From an uncultured Blautia sp. (GTDB taxonomy: Bacteria; Bacillota; Clostridia; Lachnospirales; Lachnospiraceae): a stretch of 18,694 bases of DNA. Positions 16,101-18,694 of the stretch are shown here, piece after piece. The position numbers and the translations under genes are program-made. The stretch spans positions 1-18,694 of the forward strand of contig CAKRMK010000049.1 in NCBI GenBank assembly GCA_934364795.1, written 5' to 3'. The notes below the pieces were generated by a model. The model saw nothing but the letters and a program-made list of their open reading frames with translations, made no database searches and was not told the origin of the DNA. Within the stretch, counting starts at the first letter, position 1. Each line of letters starts with the position of its first letter.

Positions 16101-18260
16101 ATGGATCTGAAAAATTTTGAAAAACCGGAATATTTTGTGAACAGGGAGTTAAGCTGGCTGAAGTTTGATGACCGTGTTCTTTCTGAAGCAAGAGATAAAA
16201 GCCTGCCGTTATTTGAAAGGCTGAAATTTACCAGTATCGTATCTTCCAATCTGGATGAGTTTTATATGGTCCGTGTGGCATCTTTAAAAGATCAGGTTCA
16301 TGCAGGCTATGAAAAAACAGATATTGCAGGAATGAGCCCCAAAGCCCAGTTAAAAGAGATCAGCGCCCAGACCCATGAGTTGGTCCGCTCCCAGTACAAC
16401 ACTTTGAACCGTTCTCTTTTACCTGCACTTGAAAAAGTGGGACTCCACCTTGTGATGGAACATGAGAAGTTAAATGAAGAGCAGCAGGAATATGTAGACC
16501 GGTATTTTGAGGACAATGTATATCCGGTGCTGACTCCTATGGCCATGGACTCTTCCAGACCGTTTCCGCTAATCCGCAATAAGACTTTGAACATTGGTGC
16601 CCTGATTTCCAAAAAGGATAAGAAAAAGGGCAAAGAGGTTCTGGTATTTGCCACTGTGCAGGTTCCTTCTGTGCTTCCCCGTGTGATCGTGATTCCTTCT
16701 GTAAAAAAAGAAGATACCACCGTGATTCTTCTGGAGGAGATCATTGAGCGCAATATTGGCAAGCTGTTCCTTGGCTATGATGTGGTTTGTGCACATCCTT
16801 ACCGTATTATGAGAAACGCGGATCTCTCCATTGATGAGGACGGGGCAGAGGATCTTCTTGTGGAGATTCAGAAGCAGCTGAAAAAGCGCCAGTGGGGGGA
16901 AGTGATCCGCCTGGAAGTGGAGGATAAAACAGACTCCAAGCTTCTTGGTATTCTGAAAAAAGAGTTTGAGATTAAGGAAGAGGATACCTTCTACATTAAC
17001 GGACCGCTGGATCTTACCATGCTGATGAAAGTGTACGGACAGGATGGTTTTGACCAGTATAAAGAGCCAAAATATACGCCTGCTGTAGTTCCGGCATTTG
17101 CTGATACTACAAAAGATATTTTCCAGGTGATCCGTGAGGGAGATGTATTTCTTCATCATCCATATATGAGTTTTGATCCGGTAGTAAATTTTGTACGGCA
17201 GGCGGCAAAGGATCCGGATGTACTTGCAATCAAGCAGACTTTGTACCGTGTCAGTGGCAATTCTCCTATTATTGCGGCTCTGGCACAGGCAGCGGAAAAT
17301 GGCAAACAGGTTTCTGTTCTGGTTGAGCTGAAAGCTCGTTTTGATGAAGAGCACAATATTGTATGGGCAAAAATGCTGGAAAAAGCAGGATGCCACGTTA
17401 TTTATGGCCTGGTAGGATTAAAAACCCACAGCAAGATTACTCTTGTAGTGCGCCGTGAAGATACAGGAATCCGCCGTTATGTCCATCTGGCAACAGGTAA
17501 CTATAATGATTCCACTGCCAAGCTTTATACAGACTGCGGTATTTTTACCTGTGATGAGCGATTTGGAGAGGATGCAACTGCTGTGTTTAATATGCTTTCC
17601 GGTTACTCTGAGCCAAAGAGCTGGAACCGTCTGATCGTAGCGCCGATCTGGATGAAGGACCGGTTCCTGAAGCTGATTGAAAGAGAGGCAGAGCATGCGG
17701 AAAAGGGAATGCCAGGGCTGATTGTGGCGAAAATGAATTCCCTTTGTGATCCAAAGATCATTGCTGCTTTGTATCATGCATCTTCCTGTGGGGTACAGAT
17801 TTACCTTCTTATCCGTGGAATCTGCTGTCTGCGTGTGGGAATTCCGGGAATCAGTGAAAACATTCATGTGCGTTCTATTGTAGGTAATTTCCTGGAGCAC
17901 AGCCGGATTTTCTATTTCAAAAACGGCGGAAACGATGAGATTTATATGGGAAGTGCGGACTGGATGCCACGTAACCTGGACCGCCGTGTGGAGATTGTTT
18001 TCCCTGTGGAAGACGAACAGATCAAAAATGAGATCAAACATGTGCTGGATCTTGAATTCCGTGATAATGTAAAAGCACATATTCTGCAGCCAGACGGAAC
18101 CTATGAGAAGCCGGATCGAAGAGGTAAAATCCAGATCAATTCCCAGATGGAATTCTGCAAAGAAGCTACGGAAAAAGCACAGGCTTTGAAGAAAAAAGAG
18201 AAGAATGATAATTCAAGAGTCTTTATTCCGGCAGAACCGGCAGAGGATGTTGAAGAATAG
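16101..18260 (+). CDS. ppk: Polyphosphate kinase Ppk1
   Basis: 719-aa enzyme that reversibly moves the terminal phosphate of ATP onto polyphosphate. The N-terminal domain starts YFVNRELSWLKFDDRVL. The PHP-like middle domain ends in the FLHHPYMSFDPV region. The two PLD-like C-terminal domains carry GLKTHSKITLVVRR with the likely phospho-histidine H443, GNYNDSTAKLYTD, and FLEHSRIFYF with H600. It is full length for the family. The C-terminal tail (after about 680) is charged and ends in an acidic stretch. ATG 16101 is chosen because GAGGAGGGG is directly upstream; the in-frame GTG 16086 overlaps the ppx-like stop. It is the last gene of the operon. Confidence 0.98.
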   Translation: MDLKNFEKPEYFVNRELSWLKFDDRVLSEARDKSLPLFERLKFTSIVSSNLDEFYMVRVASLKDQVHAGYEKTDIAGMSPKAQLKEISAQTHELVRSQYNTLNRSLLPALEKVGLHLVMEHEKLNEEQQEYVDRYFEDNVYPVLTPMAMDSSRPFPLIRNKTLNIGALISKKDKKKGKEVLVFATVQVPSVLPRVIVIPSVKKEDTTVILLEEIIERNIGKLFLGYDVVCAHPYRIMRNADLSIDEDGAEDLLVEIQKQLKKRQWGEVIRLEVEDKTDSKLLGILKKEFEIKEEDTFYINGPLDLTMLMKVYGQDGFDQYKEPKYTPAVVPAFADTTKDIFQVIREGDVFLHHPYMSFDPVVNFVRQAAKDPDVLAIKQTLYRVSGNSPIIAALAQAAENGKQVSVLVELKARFDEEHNIVWAKMLEKAGCHVIYGLVGLKTHSKITLVVRREDTGIRRYVHLATGNYNDSTAKLYTDCGIFTCDERFGEDATAVFNMLSGYSEPKSWNRLIVAPIWMKDRFLKLIEREAEHAEKGMPGLIVAKMNSLCDPKIIAALYHASSCGVQIYLLIRGICCLRVGIPGISENIHVRSIVGNFLEHSRIFYFKNGGNDEIYMGSADWMPRNLDRRVEIVFPVEDEQIKNEIKHVLDLEFRDNVKAHILQPDGTYEKPDRRGKIQINSQMEFCKEATEKAQALKKKEKNDNSRVFIPAEPAEDVEE

Positions 18261-18327
18261 AGAGCAGATAAAATAGAATAAATATATAAATAGTATATAA
18301 CAGGGGATACTAACAGAATATATCTGT

Positions 18328-18403
18328 GATACGCTCCTTTCCAGGGAAAACTTATATTTGTTTGCTGGAAGTGGAGTGTGATCCTGCCCGGTAGGGCTTT
18401 TAT
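18328..18403 (+). terminator. 3' hairpins and likely terminator after ppk
   Basis: A large hairpin (arms 18328-18344 and 18365-18383, about 17 pairs with two bulged bases, 20-nt loop) is followed at once by a short GCCC-GGTA-GGGC stem (386-397 of the 18 kb block) and TTTTAT. The T-run is short and the second stem only 4 bp, so termination may need both stems. The stretch 18261-18327 before it is A/T-rich and holds nothing else recognisable. Confidence 0.6.
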
Positions 18404-18406
18404 GTA

Positions 18407-18572
18407 CTAGAGCGTGTTTGAAAAATCATTCCCACAATCTGCACGCCCCACTTTGCGGTATATTTTACCCGAATTCAGTTGCCGTAGCCCGCTACGGCGC
18501 CCTCATCCGGGCAAAATCTCCCACAAATTGTGACGCACATCTTGCAGAAAGCCTTTTTCAAACACGCTCTAG
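18407..18572 (+). repeat. 166-bp palindromic element, full copy
   Basis: Begins CTAGAGCGTGTTTGAAAAA and ends with its exact complement (19 bp). It is the same length as 8285-8450 and closely similar throughout, but in the reverse orientation. The central hairpin is CCGTAGC-CC-GCTACGG. Five bases of the left arm differ from the other copy (TTTGA instead of CCCCC), and the right arm carries the matching five changes. It lies between the ppk terminator and the tRNA-Glu terminator. An 84-aa frame through it is not a real gene. Confidence 0.9.
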
Positions 18573-18595
18573 GAGATTCCAACGGAATTTCCTAG
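18569..18595. repeat. 27-bp CTAG-bounded palindrome
   Basis: CTAGGAGATTCC-AAC-GGAATTTCCTAG has 12-bp arms with one mismatch. It shares its first CTAG with the end of the large palindrome and its last with the ATGTACTAG that follows the tRNA-Glu terminator on the minus strand. Confidence 0.7.
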
Positions 18596-18597
18596 TA

Positions 18598-18629
18598 CAT
18601 AAAAAAACTTCCGAATCACTTCGGAAGTT
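18598..18629 (-). terminator. Terminator of the tRNA-Glu transcript
   Basis: On the minus strand, a perfect 10-bp stem AACTTCCGAA-GTGA-TTCGGAAGTT is followed by a run of seven or more Ts and then ATGTACTAG. It begins six bases after the tRNA-Glu 3' end. Confidence 0.9.
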
Positions 18630-18634
18630 CCTAG

Positions 18635-18694
18635 CAGCCAGTACGAGAATCGAACTCGTGTTTTCGCCGTGAGAGGGCGACGTCTTAACCCCTT
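18635..18694 (-). tRNA. tRNA-Glu(CTC), 5' end cut off by window edge
   Basis: Read on the minus strand: D-loop end GGGGTTAAGAC, anticodon stem TCGCC/GGCGA with loop CTCTCAC (anticodon CTC), T arm ACGAG-TTCGATT-CTCGT, acceptor 3' strand ACTGGCT and discriminator G (complement of 18635). CCA is not encoded. The 5' acceptor strand lies outside the window. Confidence 0.93.

Noticed and set aside
18418..18672. 84-aa plus-strand frame through the palindromic element and tRNA-Glu region
   Set aside because: It spans an inverted repeat, a terminator and a tRNA on the other strand, and has no ribosome binding site.

Overview
The window looks like chromosomal DNA of a low-to-moderate GC Gram-positive anaerobe of class Clostridia, most likely a Lachnospiraceae member (Blautia-like). 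The evidence is the gene order dgt-dnaG-sigA-trmK-nif3, strong AGGAGG-type ribosome binding sites, a zinc-type PyrI beside PyrB, a class A RNase P RNA, and tRNA-Leu genes with an AAG anticodon in a genome that uses CTT freely. No phage, plasmid, CRISPR or transposase gene is seen. Almost all proteins are housekeeping; the novelty is mainly in the intergenic DNA and in one unusual phosphatase-like protein.

Layout. (1) 1-300: two tandem tRNA-Leu(AAG) genes on the minus strand with a strong promoter. (2) 434-7775, plus strand: a dNTPase-like HD protein, DNA primase, the primary sigma factor, TrmK tRNA methyltransferase, a Nif3-family metal protein and a TGS-domain nucleoside kinase. This is an information-processing (macromolecular synthesis) cluster. 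(3) 7824-8280: RNase P RNA with its own promoter and terminator. (4) 8491-10393, minus strand: a small membrane protein followed by pyrB-pyrI (aspartate transcarbamoylase), with a promoter inside the end of the membrane-protein gene. (5) 10438-13147, plus strand: folC and pheA behind a leader made of 69-bp tandem repeats. (6) 13156-18260, plus strand: a DUF815 AAA+ ATPase, a Ppx/GppA-HD protein and polyphosphate kinase, apparently one operon. (7) 18261-18694: terminators, a palindromic repeat, and a partial tRNA-Glu(CTC) on the minus strand.

Most interesting: (a) a 166-bp near-perfect palindromic element present in two full copies (8285-8450 and 18407-18572, opposite orientations) and one half copy (1456-1514). 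The 19-bp terminal arms differ at five positions between the full copies, yet each copy remains perfectly self-complementary. (b) A Ppx-like protein next to ppk that has lost two conserved acidic catalytic positions, the first phosphate loop, and two HD-domain histidines, suggesting a pseudo-enzyme or sensor. (c) The sequence TTTTATGTACTAG following three separate terminators. (d) The hairpin-rich tandem repeat in the folC leader. All names come from motif recognition by eye; no database search was run.
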